Assembly: GCF_007860175.1 (NCBI RefSeq)
Contig: NZ_SJPX01000003.1
Span: forward strand, 507,380-571,379
Direction of reading: 5' to 3'
Source: Rubripirellula reticaptiva
Lineage (GTDB): Bacteria; Planctomycetota; Planctomycetia; Pirellulales; Pirellulaceae
DNA length: 64,000 bases
A program made the translations under genes and the position numbers. Positions 36,615 to 49,600 of this stretch are shown piece by piece (within the stretch, counting starts at the first letter, position 1; each line of letters begins with the position of its first letter). Below the pieces are notes generated by a model, which saw only the letters and a program-made list of their open reading frames with translations, searched no databases and was not told where the DNA came from.

Positions 36615-38552
36615 CTAGGCGACTTGGTGACGGAGTAGGTTCAGTTGGGTTTCATTTCGGACCATTGCTTCGCGAATTTCGGTCTGTTCTCGTTCTGCGG
36701 TCTGCTGCAATCGAGTGATTTGGCGGTCCCATTCACTGTTGGCTGTTGTTGCGCAGAGTTTGCTCAATTTGGATTGCAAAGCCGGATCGTAGCGATGGAC
36801 GAGTGTGTCGTTGGCGGAAACAAGAAACTGTCCGCTGCCGGGTTGCCCTTGGCGACCAGCCCGTCCGAGCAGTTGGCGATCGACTCGAGACGACAGGTTG
36901 CGTTCGATCCCGATCACGTGCAGTCCGCCGGCCGCAATCGCATGGTTGTCTGGCACGATGTCGGTGCCGCGTCCTGCCATGTTGGTTGCCACGGTGACTG
37001 ACCCGTACCGACCGGCGATCGAGACAAGTTCGGACTCGGGCTGATCTTGCAAACCGTTTAACATCCGGTGACTGATTCCGGCGGCTGTTAATGCCGCCGA
37101 CACTTGATGCGTTTGATCAATCGACTGAGTTCCGATCAAAATCGGTTGCCCAGCCGCTTGGCGTTTGGCAACGTCGGATTGAAGATATCCAAGCTTGTCG
37201 GCAAACGAGGCAAAGTACTGCGTCGGCAACTCGTCGCGCTGGGATGGCAAACGAGTTGGGATGCTGTGGACTTGCATCGAGTACGTGTCCAGCCAACTTC
37301 TCGACTGGTTCCCTGCCGTTCCGGTCATTCCGCACAGCAACGCGTAGCGACCGAAGTAGCGTTGACGCGAAATGCGTGCCATCGTTTGGCGTTCTTCGGT
37401 GATCGTGACGCCTTCGATAATCTGCACGGCTTGGTGCAAGCCTTCGTTCCATTGCCGATCCGGAACGATGCGGCCGGTTGGTCCGTCAACAATTTGAATC
37501 TCGCCGTCGCGGACGACGTAGTCGACGTTCTTCTTGAGCAAGTGTTTGGCTCTTAACGCCGCAGTGATGTAACCGTTCCAGGGCCGAGCGAGTTCCCAAT
37601 TCACAGACGCAGCTTTTCGGCCAAATTGTTCGGCTGCGAAACGTTTTCCCGATTCAGTCAGCCGCAGCGACATGTCGTCGCGATTCGCGACAAAGTGAGT
37701 CGACGATTCCATCATCAAGACAGTCTCGTTCGCCCACTGGGCGACAACTTTGGTCTTGTCTTGGTTAGTTGACTGAGAAGCACTTAGCACCAAAGGCGTC
37801 ATTGCTTCGTCGATCAGCACGCTGTCGACTTCGTCGATGACGGCAACATGGTGGCTTCGCTGGACACGTTTCGACGACGCCTGAGGATGCGACAGCGACT
37901 GACGCAAGCGACGACCAAGAATTCGTGGTCCGCGAGCTGCTAGGCCGAGTTGGTCGCGTAGGTAGTCGAACCCCAGTTGGTAGCCAGTCGCGTAGGTAAT
38001 ATCGCACTGGTAGGCGGCGGCTTTCTGGTCGACCGATTGATCCGCATCGGACAGCCCTGTCGTCAGGCCGAGCGATTTGAAAACCGGTTTCAGCAAACGC
38101 TGGTCTCGTTCGGCCAAGTATGTGCTGGTGGTTGCGACGTGGACTTGTTGTCCATTTAAAGCATGCACGATCGCCGGGATGGTGCCAGCGATGGTCTTGC
38201 CTTCGCCCGTCTGCATTTCAGCGATCCCACCGTCGACCATGGCCGCACCTGCGATCAACTGGACGTCGTAAGCCTCGACTCCTAAGCCGCGGCGAATCGC
38301 TTCGCAAGCAAATGCAATGGAGCGACGGTTGCGAGCTGTCGCTGATGCACTTGTTTTTTCGATGGAATCGGCACTGCAGCGATGCTGTTGTGCGCTGGAC
38401 TTTAGATCCGACGCTGTGAGCGGTCGCAGTTGTTCCGACATTTCGCGAATGGATTGGATGATACGATCAGCGTTACGTTCGCCGATCGTCGTGACCGATC
38501 GGCCGTGACCATTCCATGCGCGTCGAATCGTTTCACTCCAAATCGCGAACAT
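36615..38552 (-). CDS. Short SecA-like preprotein-translocase ATPase (accessory SecA)
   Basis: A 645-residue protein with all DEAD motor motifs of SecA: IAEMQTGEGKTIAGTIPA (Walker A), CDITYATGYQLGFDYLRDQL, VIDEVDSVLIDEAMTPLVLS (Walker B), GMTGTAGNQSRSW, TNMAGRGTDI and GLHVIGIERNLSSRVDRQLLGRAGRQGQPGSGQF. Housekeeping SecA proteins are about 830-1000 or more residues; this one ends soon after the second motor domain, so most of the helical wing and the C-terminal zinc finger are missing. Its ATG overlaps the stop of the TolC-like gene (TAATG), indicating coupled translation. It sits among TolC/HlyD-type genes and next to a giant surface protein, suggesting a dedicated export ATPase rather than general Sec work. 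Confidence 0.92.
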   Translation of the reverse strand: MFAIWSETIRRAWNGHGRSVTTIGERNADRIIQSIREMSEQLRPLTASDLKSSAQQHRCSADSIEKTSASATARNRRSIAFACEAIRRGLGVEAYDVQLIAGAAMVDGGIAEMQTGEGKTIAGTIPAIVHALNGQQVHVATTSTYLAERDQRLLKPVFKSLGLTTGLSDADQSVDQKAAAYQCDITYATGYQLGFDYLRDQLGLAARGPRILGRRLRQSLSHPQASSKRVQRSHHVAVIDEVDSVLIDEAMTPLVLSASQSTNQDKTKVVAQWANETVLMMESSTHFVANRDDMSLRLTESGKRFAAEQFGRKAASVNWELARPWNGYITAALRAKHLLKKNVDYVVRDGEIQIVDGPTGRIVPDRQWNEGLHQAVQIIEGVTITEERQTMARISRQRYFGRYALLCGMTGTAGNQSRSWLDTYSMQVHSIPTRLPSQRDELPTQYFASFADKLGYLQSDVAKRQAAGQPILIGTQSIDQTHQVSAALTAAGISHRMLNGLQDQPESELVSIAGRYGSVTVATNMAGRGTDIVPDNHAIAAGGLHVIGIERNLSSRVDRQLLGRAGRQGQPGSGQFLVSANDTLVHRYDPALQSKLSKLCATTANSEWDRQITRLQQTAEREQTEIREAMVRNETQLNLLRHQVA

Positions 38553-40420
38553 TATTCGATGAGTCCCGTTTCGATCATGCCGCCGCTCGATTCCAATTGA
38601 TACGGGCTGATCGACTCGCTTGGCTGCGATTCGAAAACTGGCTGAACTGACAACGCCGAGACTCGGTACATGTCTTTTTCAACGATCGTGGTTGGAAGTC
38701 CCTCAAGGCACGCTGTTCCTTCGACGATTTCTTCGGACTGTAGCAAGGTTCCGGTGGCTCGTTTCAAATTCATCAGCGACAAGTTGTAGGTCGTTTGTGC
38801 TTTTGCAAACTCGTACTCGTTTGCTGTGACTTCTGCTTGAGCCCTCAGGACGTCTTCCAAGTACAGTCCGACCGACTGGTTTTTGCCCGGCAAATGAGTC
38901 CATCGTTGGCGGACACTGTCTAGCCGTTGGTTGCTGGCCACCATCGACGCAAATTTGGCTTGGGCGTCTCGCTGGGAGGTTCGGACTTCGCGTGCAGCCA
39001 CCTTCGTTTCCATCAACAGCGTTTCGACCGTCGATCGGAATTGGTTTTGCAGTTGCCGGACCTCAAGTTTCCGACGCGTCAGACGAGCCTTTGCTGCACG
39101 ATTGTGAATCGGCATCTGATACTGTAAGCCGACGGCGTAGCTTGGCCGCCCAGTATCGAATTGATCCGACCAGGCACCGCCAATGTCGCTATTGCCTCGC
39201 AAACCTGCAACGTAAGTCTCACCGATGAAGTCGAACTGAGGCATCAACTCGTTGCGTGACATTCCCAAGCGGATGCACGCAGCACTGATCTGCTTGATCG
39301 CTTGCGAGACTTCCGGACGCGACTGCAACGCGGTCGACAACGCATCGCCAATGTCCAACGTGGTTGGGTCGTTGGTCGGCAAGTGCGTGGGAATCATTTC
39401 CAGATTCAAGGCCAACGCAAATTCCGGATCGTTCACCAGCGCAAGGATCCGGTCCTGCGCGTTTCGGACCGCCATTTCGGCGCGTACCAAGTCCGACCGA
39501 CGTTCGGCAACCGCCGCCGACACGCGAAGCAGTTGGCTGCCGACAACATCGACACTCGCTCGAGCCTTCAAATTGACCTCGATCTCTTCGCCCATCTCCA
39601 ACAGACGTCTCTTCTGCAGCAGCGAAACTCGTTCGAGATATAGCCCCCAGTAGGCTCGCGTGACTTCCAGCAGATGCGATTGCAACTGGCGAGAGAACTC
39701 GTCCTTCGCAACGCTCGTATCGATCTTGGCTAAGACGACCAGGCTTTCGTTGTAGACCTTTCCGCGACCACGGGCTAGAGGTTGAACATAGCTAAGCCGG
39801 ATCCGTGACGTGCCTTGGTTGTTGGGCTGGAAGAACGTGCTGTTGGTGTTCTGGTGTCCCAGATCTTGAGCCACTTCGAAACGGCCGCCAAGCGTGTTTC
39901 GGCGAGCCAGTCCGGCGGTTCCCGTCCATTGATGATTTTCGTAGCGGGAGGCGCCGCCCGTGGTCAGCGTATTGCCGACTGGATCGTTAGCATCGTCCCA
40001 GCGGGTGTTCATGAACGCCGACCAATCGAACGCGGCGCAGGCTTCGGTGATAGCCGTTTGGCGAATCAAGGGCAGATCGCTAAACACCTTCACTTGTGAC
40101 GAGTGCTCGAGCGTTCGAATCAACAACGATTCGACATCAACGGGTGTGACCGTCGATGCCGGTTGCATCGGTGATGCCAGCGCATTGTTCCACCAGGGAA
40201 CATAGTCGGTGGGAATCGCACCGACATTGACCATGCTGGACAATTCAGCAGCGTCGGAAGACGCGGCGTTACTGATGTACGGCTGGAATGATTCCGCCGT
40301 CGCAGGTGCGTTGGAATACTGCGCTGTTACAACCGTGGGCGGCAACGAGATTGCTGCCGCTAGTAACGAGGCAGACGATAAGCATGCACGCTGAAATCGT
40401 GTCTTCATAGGCTCGAGCAT
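38552..40420 (-). CDS. TolC-like outer-membrane efflux/secretion channel
   Basis: A 622-residue protein with a signal peptide (ACLSSASLLAAAISLPPTVVTAQ). Two repeats of the OEP fold follow: long helices such as VAKDEFSRQLQSHLLEVTRAYWGLYLERVSLLQKRRLLEMGEEIEVNLKARA and the second-repeat equivalent PIHNRAAKARLTRRKLEVRQLQNQFRSTVETLLMETKVAAREVRTSQRDAQAKF, with beta segments YVQPLARGRGK and YAVGLQYQMPI. A second in-frame ATG at 40408 is an equally good start. The protein would form the trimeric exit duct for substrates handed over by the HlyD adaptors. It follows the giant gene by about 200 bases and is coupled to the SecA-like gene. Confidence 0.9.
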   Translation of the reverse strand: MLEPMKTRFQRACLSSASLLAAAISLPPTVVTAQYSNAPATAESFQPYISNAASSDAAELSSMVNVGAIPTDYVPWWNNALASPMQPASTVTPVDVESLLIRTLEHSSQVKVFSDLPLIRQTAITEACAAFDWSAFMNTRWDDANDPVGNTLTTGGASRYENHQWTGTAGLARRNTLGGRFEVAQDLGHQNTNSTFFQPNNQGTSRIRLSYVQPLARGRGKVYNESLVVLAKIDTSVAKDEFSRQLQSHLLEVTRAYWGLYLERVSLLQKRRLLEMGEEIEVNLKARASVDVVGSQLLRVSAAVAERRSDLVRAEMAVRNAQDRILALVNDPEFALALNLEMIPTHLPTNDPTTLDIGDALSTALQSRPEVSQAIKQISAACIRLGMSRNELMPQFDFIGETYVAGLRGNSDIGGAWSDQFDTGRPSYAVGLQYQMPIHNRAAKARLTRRKLEVRQLQNQFRSTVETLLMETKVAAREVRTSQRDAQAKFASMVASNQRLDSVRQRWTHLPGKNQSVGLYLEDVLRAQAEVTANEYEFAKAQTTYNLSLMNLKRATGTLLQSEEIVEGTACLEGLPTTIVEKDMYRVSALSVQPVFESQPSESISPYQLESSGGMIETGLIE

Positions 40421-40614
40421 TAGTTTGGTAGACTTCAGCGTGGGGCAAACGTAAAATGAACCACAAGCGAACTTTTCCGCTGCGATACCCTTTCCATCGG
40501 GCTATTCGAGATGCAATTGTTAACGGCACGCCGTAACGATCGCATGTACACGTCGCATCGTTTTGTCCACCTAAAACGGAATGCTCAGTTGCGCCGGTTA
40601 GCACCCCTCAACTA

Positions 40615-43600
40615 TCAATGCGATGCAACGTTGCTTGACGCGGCGTTGAACTGATAAAGGTGAGCTCGCAGCCCCAAGCTAAGCGGGTTCAAATGAGCCT
40701 GGTGCATTGCCTCGACCGTTTCACTTGGCGTCTCTCTCATCACGCCACCGACCGTGGGGCGTTCGGTCATGTAGAGCGAATGATGCGAAGCGGGGTGAAA
40801 GTATCGACGCAAGTTGAATCCGGCATCGGCCGCTTCGTTTTGAATCGCGGCGACTTGTTCGATCTCCATTCGATGCGGATGTTTCCAGATCACAGAACCC
40901 GGGAACGTCGCCAACCAGTTGCCGCCAACATCGGCGACGACTTGTCGCTCGCCCATCACACGGCCAGATTCATCGTAGATGCGGATGCTAAGGGTCGTGC
41001 CAGGTTCGGCCAATCCGCTAAAGATCGGATCGACCGGCAGAGGACGAAGCATGCGATCGGGCCACAACGCGGCGGCTGGCAATCCGTAAGCCTGTTGATC
41101 TTCGTGAACGTCTTTGCTGAAGTTCTGGAATGAATCAAAGGCAAATGTTGTCAGCTCGTCGAGAGTCGGCGCGACATTGTTCAGGTAGGTCGTTTCGGGA
41201 CCACTGAGTCCGTCGTCGGCAACCACCGCAACCGTCACAATCTGGTCCGCCAACGGATCCGCCGGTACTAATGGAACACTGACCGACAAAACCAACGTCC
41301 GTGATTGACCGACGTCCAGGTTGCCTACGTTCCAACGAAGGTCGCCGGTTGCCAGGTCAACGGTCGTGTTGCTCGGATCATCACTGGCGATCGAGTTCGG
41401 ATCGAGAATGTCGATCGGCAGTGTGTCAGTGACGAAGACTCCTGTTCCATCTCGCTGGCCCGTGTTGGTGACAACGATTTCATAAGTAAACGAATCTCCA
41501 CCGCGTGCTGCTTTGGTCAAGGACGACTTGTTCGTCACCGCATAGTCGACCTGACCCGGATATCCGAAATCGACGGCGTCTTGACTAACGCCGGGGGACA
41601 GAGACACCAAAGTTTGGCTGTCTAACGTTCCGTCTAATTCGTAAGTTGATGTTGTGATGACGCTATCGCCAAGCGTCGATGGGTCAACGGTGACTCGGTA
41701 GTCGGCCGCGATCAGATGATCGAACGAGTACCGACCGTTTGAATCCGTCAGCATGGCCAATTGATGGTCAAAGTTGCCGTCGCCGTCAAAATCTAGATCA
41801 AGCGTCACCAATGCGCCGACGATGCCGCGATCACCGTCAGCAGTGTCAAACACGCCGCCATCAGCGTTATGGTCGATGAAAATGGTGTCACCAATTGAAA
41901 GCGTTCCTGCAAAACCGAAATCTTCGTCAAGGTCAACGCCGCCGATCGAAAGCGAAACGTCGACCGTGCCAACCTTCGAATCTGGTCCCGAAATCGCAAT
42001 GATATCAGCGGGAAGATCCGCATCGCTCGTATCAACCGACACGCGAAAGTCGCCAGCCGGCAGCCGGTCAAACAAGTAGCCGCCCATGCTGTCCGTAATC
42101 GTTTGCATTGCGAAGTCGTCGGTCGTTCCGAAGGTATTGTCTGGGCCTGCGTACGTCAGCCGCACGCTAACGTTTGCCAGGCCAGGTTCGCCGGACTGAC
42201 GGGCACCGTCACCGTCGGAATCTAGCCAAACCAAGTCGCCGATTACCCCTGTTCCACGATATCCGAAATCTACCTCCAGTCGATCGCTGCCCGCGACCGC
42301 AATGTTCGATGTTCCGTCGATGATGACGGTTGCATCATCGGTCTCGAACGTTCCAACCATTCCAAGCGGCAAGTCGCCAGCAGTGACCGTCACTCGGTAT
42401 TGGCCGTTGAACTGATCGAGAAACTGGTAGGCTCCGTTGGCGTCAGTCGTGGTCGTTGAGATTAGGTCGTCACCATCACCGAACAGATTGTTCGATCCGG
42501 CGTAGTGCAAAGTAATTTCGACGTTCCCGAGTCCTGGTTCGTCGCCCGATTGAACTCCGTCACCGTCGACATCAAACCAAACGGTGTTGCCGATGTCCCA
42601 CAGTGCCTCGCCAAAATTCTGGCCAGTCAATCCGGTCAGCGGCAGAGTCACGTTCAAGTTGTTTGGCGAGGTCGTCGTGTAAAGTCCTGGTTGTAGCTGG
42701 ACGATTTGGTAGTCACCGGCAGGACGATTGATGAAAAGGTAAGTTCCGTCGGCGCCCGTGACTTGAGTTTCCAATAGAGTCGTACCGGACGCGTCCCACA
42801 ACTGGATCGTAACGCCACCGACGCGAGTGGGCTCGTCGCCTTGCAAGACGCCGTCACGGTTGTCGTCTAAGAATACTGTGCCGCCGATTCCGATCCCTCG
42901 TTCACCGAAGTTGTATAGGGTTCCGTCGGTATCTTGATTCAAATTGATGCTGCTGATCACATTGCTAACCGACACGTCGCCGTTACTTAGTGAGCCGTCG
43001 GAATGAATGCCGTCGACAAAGTTGGACGGCTGGGTTTCGACAATTCGATATCCTGTTGCGTTGGATGGTCGCAAGTTTGTGAATGTGTAAGCGCCGGTTC
43101 CGACGTCGGTTGTGGTGGCCAAGTTGATGCTGTTGCCAAGGTCGTCGGTTCCTAGCAATGAAATAGAGACTCCGCCGATCGCTGTGTCAGTGCCGCCGAA
43201 CAGGCCATCGTTGTTCTTGTCGTTGAAGACAAATCCCGACAAGCTGGACGGCAAGACTTCACCAAAGTTGTTTTCAGTGCCATCGGTGTCCGATACCACT
43301 ACGGACGTGATGGTATCGGCACCCAGGGTGCCGCCTTGGCTGCCAACGGAATCAATCCCGTCCAAATATCCAGCCGGTGTCGTCTCGGAAATCTGGTAGC
43401 CCGATGAGTCGCTTGGCCGCAGTCCCGTGAACGCATAGTATCCAAGCGTCCCGGCGGCTGACGATGTGGTTGTTGTGATATCCACGGCGACACCCAAATC
43501 GTCCGTGCCGGTCAACCGAACTGTGACTCCGCCAAGCCCTGTTTCGCCGGTTCGGCTGCCGTCGTTATCGGTGTCGTGATAGACGTAGCCCGAAACGACG

Positions 43601-46600
43601 CTGCGGACAACTTCGCCAAAGTTGTAGTTGGTCGCAGTACTGGAAGCGACAAGCTCGATTGACGAATTCGTGTCGTTGGTTGAAACGTTGCCATTGTTCA
43701 AACTGCCGTCGGTGTCACGTCCGTCGGCGTAGGCGCGACCGGATGGTGCGTTGAAAGTTGGCTGTGTCTGAGAGACCGTGTAGGTTCCCGGTCGCAGCTT
43801 GTCGAACGAGTAAGAACCATCGCTATTGGTAACGACGTTCTGTGCCGTGATGGCACCAAAATCGTCGACGCCGGAAAGCGTAACGGTGACGCCGCCGATG
43901 CCGGACTCGCCAACGTCCTTGACGGCATTGTTGTTTGCGTCGTGATAAACGAAGCCGCGAAGTTCGGCCTCTTCGAGTTCGCCAAAATTGTTGTTCAAAC
44001 CATCGATCTCTGAATTTGATGGTAAAACGATATTGGTGAATCTGTCATTGATCGATGCGTCTCCGCCCGGTGTGCCAATCGTGTCAAGTCCGTCCAGATA
44101 ATCTTTGCCCGATGTTGCGACGGTTGGCTGGGACTGTTGGATGGAGTACGTGCCGGGACGCAGGTCGACGAAGGAGTACGAACCATCTGCTAACGTCTGG
44201 ATCGTTGTATCGACAGAGTTCCCCAAGTGGTCATTGCCTTGTAACCTTATGTTGACACCAAGGATGCCTGCTTCCCCTGAATCCTTTACGCCGTCATTGT
44301 CAGCGTCAAAGTAGACAAAGCCAGCGAGCGAGTGTTCGCGGATCCGTACTGAATCATTCGACGTATCGCTTCCGTCTGAATCTGGATCAGTGTCATTGCG
44401 TTCGCCTGTCACGGCGCCCGACAAAGTGCTGGCCTCTTCGATGGTCGCAGTGTTGATCAAGACTGCGTCGGTTGCGACCGTGTCCAAAAGATCAACGGTG
44501 AACGTGAAGGTCGCTGTTGCACCGGCGGCGATGGTGCCACCGGAATACGATAGATTGCCGGTCGAAGAGACATAATTGGCCGTGAACGATGCTGGGTAGT
44601 CGACTCCCGAATTCCCCAGCGCTACGCTGTTGCGATCGTACTCGGCGGCGGACAAAATGTCTTGGATTTTCACGTCGTAAGCGTCAGCGAGTCCGGTGTT
44701 GGTCACGGACAATTCGATCGTCATCGTTTCGCCTGCGTTAGCAAGCAATGCCACAATGTTCTTGGTGATCGCCAAATTCGATTCGACGACAGCGACATTC
44801 ACTTGGTTACTTGCAATCGGAGCAACGCCGTCGCCAGCGACATCGATCGTTCCAACGTTTGTCAACGTTGTCTGGCCAGATCCATATCCAACGTTGCTCG
44901 CCACGTCGCTTACTTGCGCGGTTACCAAGATCACGAAAGCGTTGTTGCTTGAATCATTGTCGACGGTGGTGTTGATCGTTCCGAACGTGAACTGAACGTC
45001 GGCACCGTCCGTCGCTCCACCTGTGATTGTCGGCGTGCCGACCGATCCGGCGTAGTCAGCCGCCAATAAACCGCCCGACGACGCGGCGTCGGTGATGAGT
45101 GAGTATCCCGAATAGATCAAGCCAGTTGGCAATTGATCTTCGACAACGAGTCCAGGCGAGGATCCTTCGGGCATGCGGACCACAAACGCGAAAGTCACGT
45201 TCTCGCCAATCGTGACATTCGATCCCGACGTTTCCGTCTGGTCGGTACTGAACAACGACTTGTTAAGTGTTACGGGGTTGATCGTGATCGCAGCCGGATC
45301 GCTCGCCGTGTAGTCATAGCGAGTGTCCGCCGCATTGGTGCCATCACGTTCGCCATCGTCGAGGGAACTTGCGGACGACCGAGTGACGACGTCTCCATTC
45401 AGGCTGGTCCACTGGACCGACGGAGTGTTTGCGATCGATTGGTTAGGTGTGACTTGGCTGGAAATGGTTCCGTCAACAGTGATCGTGACCACGCGTCCCG
45501 TTTGCGACTTCAGAAGATCGAAGTCCACGCTGCTCCCAATGGACAACGTGTATCCGGCCGCATCGCTGCCCGACAACACAAAATCGCTTGACGACAAAAG
45601 ACCGGCAGAATCTGTGACCGAGAAAGTTACGCCCGTGATCGCCGAGTTTCCGCTGGTGACGGTGGGTAACTCATCGACAAAGTCCAAGTCGAACGCATCG
45701 ACGGGGCCTGGGTTGGACAAAGTGATCGTATAGCGAGCCGAATCGCCTGCGTCGCCAGTCGTTTGGCCTGGATTGCCGGCCACCATGATGGTGTTGTTGA
45801 TCGCGACCACGGCTTCGCGAACGGTGACGTCAGTTGCATCGACGGTGATTGCCGTTGACGCGTCGCCGCCCCACTGGAATGTCGCCGAGTTGTCCAACGC
45901 CGTGTTGGCTTGGTTGCTGGCCACGTTCAAGACAACGGCTTGATAACGCAGCGTGATCGTGCCATCGGTGTCGTTTGCAACGTTCGCGTCGGTGACGGTG
46001 CCTAGGTTCCAGGTAATCACTTGTCCATCCGACGTGACCACTGGTGTCGTCGACCCAGAGTAGGTGACGTCGTTGGACGAACTAGACACCATTCCTAAAA
46101 AGGCAAGTCCGGCGTCGAGCGTGTCGACAATAGTCGCACCAGGCACCGTGGCCTCGGGGAAGGTCACCGTCAATTCATAAGTCACCAGTTCGCCGATGAC
46201 GACGTCCAAGTTGCCATTGGAAGCGTTGACGATCTCGCTAGAAACAAGCGTCTTGGTCAGTGCCGTCACGGCGTCGATTGTTACGGTCGCCAAATCCGAA
46301 TCAAAGTAATCGTTCGGGTTGCCGGAAGCTCCGCCTGATCCGTTTCGTTCGCCCGAAGTTGCACCGCTGGTTGAATCGTAGGTTGTCGATCCGGTTTCGC
46401 CCATTCCGTTGTTGGTACTTAGACCATTGATCGACGCAAGCGAACTGCCGGTTGCGTTGGCACCGGTTCCAAACTCGCCCGGCAAACTGCTGTAGATGAC
46501 GGTGGCGTTGTTTTGCAGCGTTTCTTCCGGCTCGACGGCGATGTTGATCGTTGCCGTGTAGACGACCACGACTTCTTCGCCTTCGTTAACTCGGTCAAAC

Positions 46601-49600
46601 GTCAGGTCCAGAGTGTTGCCGGACGAAGCGTTCGTTGGCGTCACATTGACGCCCGCTTTGGTGGTAGACGTGATCGATCCGAAAGTCATGTTGGTCGGCA
46701 ACGTGTCGGTCAACCGAACATCGAATGCATCGCTGTTGTTGATTGATGAAGTTGGCGTGAATTTGATTGTGTAAGTAATCGTGTCGCCAGCATCGCCGGA
46801 AGATGAACTTGCCGTCTTGTTGACATTGTTGATCAAGGGTTCGACGATCGTGATCGCCGGACGAGCGCCGCTGGCGATCGAATAGAACGCGGTTGCGCCT
46901 GTGTTGATTGTTAGAGAATTGTAAAGAGTCTCGCCGGCGTCATTGCGCGCGGTCGCATTTTGGCTGTTGTTATTGACCAACGCGTTGAACTCGATGATGA
47001 CGTACTCGGCGTTCGTGTCACTTTCTGAGTTCACGATGTCACCCAGCTTGAAGCTGAAGTCAGATCCGGGCGCGTAGTTATCGTTGTTGGCTGTGGACTG
47101 AGTCGAAAGTGCTGCGTCGGGCAGGACAAAGGTTGGCGTGACCGACGAGGACGTCGATGCCAGGCCAACGCCGGACAGCATCGATGAGGTGATCGAATCA
47201 GTGTCCGAAACCAATGCGATGGTTGCTGTGCCGTCGTCGATGAATGTCAATCCGGATGGCAATTGGTCACGGATCTGCATGTCGGACACGCTTCCTTCGG
47301 GCAGAAGCACGGAAATGCGGTATCGTACGATTTCACCGATCGTGACTCGTTCCCGCCCGCTCTCAAATCCCGTGTCTGCTTCGCTGGTTGCGACGATCGT
47401 TTTCGTTGCGTTTACATTGCTGATGGTGACCGAGGCGTCATCGGTCAGGTCGATTTCGGTGTGATCGGCACCGCTTTCGCGGCCGGCGTAATTGAAGAGC
47501 GTCGCGGTGTTGACGAGCGTTTCGTTTGGCGCCACGGCTGTATCGGCAATAGCGTCATAGAAAACGATGACGACATTGCGGCCACTCGCTGCGTCGTATC
47601 CATCGATCGCACCTCCATTGGTGCCGTCCGGATTTGCCGGCGTCGCGCCAGGGTCACTGAGTTCGATGCCACCGCCGAACAAGCCCGGATCGCCTCCATC
47701 AACGTCGCTGAACCCGACCGACGCACCCGTTCCATCGACGATTTGCAGACTGCCGCCAACGTATGTCATTCCGGTCGGCAGCAGGTCGCGAAGCTGGACA
47801 TCGAACGCGCCCGTCTGGCTGTTGCCCGTGTTTTCAATCACGATGGCATATCGCACGATATCACCAGCATCAATGCCGCTGGTGATGTCGGCGTTGATTC
47901 CTTGGATCGCCAAATCGTCGGATCCGATTGTGCCGCCACTAAATGGTGATCCGATGGTTCCGGCGGTTGCAAACGAAATCCCCGATGGTCCAACCACGTC
48001 ACTGAACGAAACGCCGGCCTGGTTGGTGCTGACGACACCTTTTTGGATGCTAAGCGACGGCTGGGTGACTTCGATTTGAATGATTCGGTCGATGATCGTT
48101 GGGGTTTGCTGTGTCGTGCCTTCCTCGACTCGGACGATGTTGGTCAGGAACAATCCATCGGCAGTTGGTTCGTCCTGCGCTGTGACGCTTAAGTACAGCT
48201 CGATCGTATTCCCTTGGCTTGTCGGATCATCGTAGTCGCCAAAGAAGATCTCGACGCCGTTACTGTTGTTGACCGTCACGGTCGGAACGATATTTGAGTT
48301 TGGGGAAACTGAGTTGTAGAACGTATCGCCTGCACCAAACTCGATCTCGCCCGAGCCCGGGACCGCGGAATCAAACGAGTTGCTAATGTTGAAAGTCCAA
48401 GAATCACCGCCGACACCGTCAGCGTTGTGGTCGTCGGCGCTAAAGATTGGCAACGGCAGGAAGTCGGTAAGTACTAAATCCTCGAAGTCACTGGTCGGAA
48501 CTTCGTATCGAATTCGGTACGTCACAAGGTCCCCTGCAACCAAGACAGGTAACCCGTTGTCGCCCATAGGCAAGGTCGTGTTTCCGTTGATCGCGTAGAC
48601 TTCCTTTGTCAGCGTACCGCTGCGAATCGCGATGCTCGCCGAGCTGTCATCGCTCTCGGTGCCAATCACGTTGGTGATGTCGCCGGTCAAACCATTGATC
48701 TCTGCATTCTCGCGCGTGGTTCCAGAAATTTGCAACGTACTGTTGGTGATGACGTCACCTTGGTCGACACTTCGGTCGCCGGATTGGAACGTGTCGCTGT
48801 AGTCTTCTTGGATCACCGTGCGAAAGCGAATCGTCCCAGTGGCCGCACCACGATTGATATTGTCGTCGTCATCAAGCGTCAGCCCACCCTGCAGCACGCC
48901 ATCAACCGCACCGCTATCGACCAGCACTTTTGAAATGTCAAACGTCAACGACGTTGACCCATCGCTGCCGTCCGGTGTTACACCATCTTCGCTGCCATCA
49001 TCGGACGTGTTGATCTGTGTTTGGTCGACGACCAACGTGGTCGTACCGTCGACATTGGCGACTTCATGAACGGTGAATGTCCCTGAAACGTTGCCATTTG
49101 AATCTGTAATGTCGAAAGTTGCGCCGTACGTAAAGTCGAATCTTTGGCCATCCTGGAAAGTGTCATTGACGATCAGATCCCCGAACGTGAAATAGTCCGA
49201 AATTTGGAATGTCATCGTGTACTCTAACGTGTCGCCTGGTGTTGCACCGGTATTTCCGGTGTCGGTAATCACCGCAACTGATTTCTGAATCGCAATTGAC
49301 TTGTCATCAAGCGTGTGCTCAAAGCCGGTTGGATCAGCGACAGCATTGTCGGTTCCGCCGGCGTCTCGAATGTCGGTCGGAGTCCAATCGCCCATCGCTT
49401 TGGCGTCATTAAAAGACCGTGAATCCGGATTAGACACGGTGTCATCTTCGCCGTCGGTTGGGATGACACGATTCGACGCGGCGTCAAATTCCGCGACATA
49501 GAAGCTGAACTGAACCCGCACGTCCGTCGATGAAGCCGATCCCGTGACCGGGTTTGTCAACGTGACTATCAACTCTTGATTGGCACCTGGTCCAGTCAAC

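Noticed and set aside
36615-38552. Housekeeping SecA
   Set aside because: Too short, lacks the C-terminal regions, and sits within a dedicated secretion-type cluster; a standard SecA is expected elsewhere.
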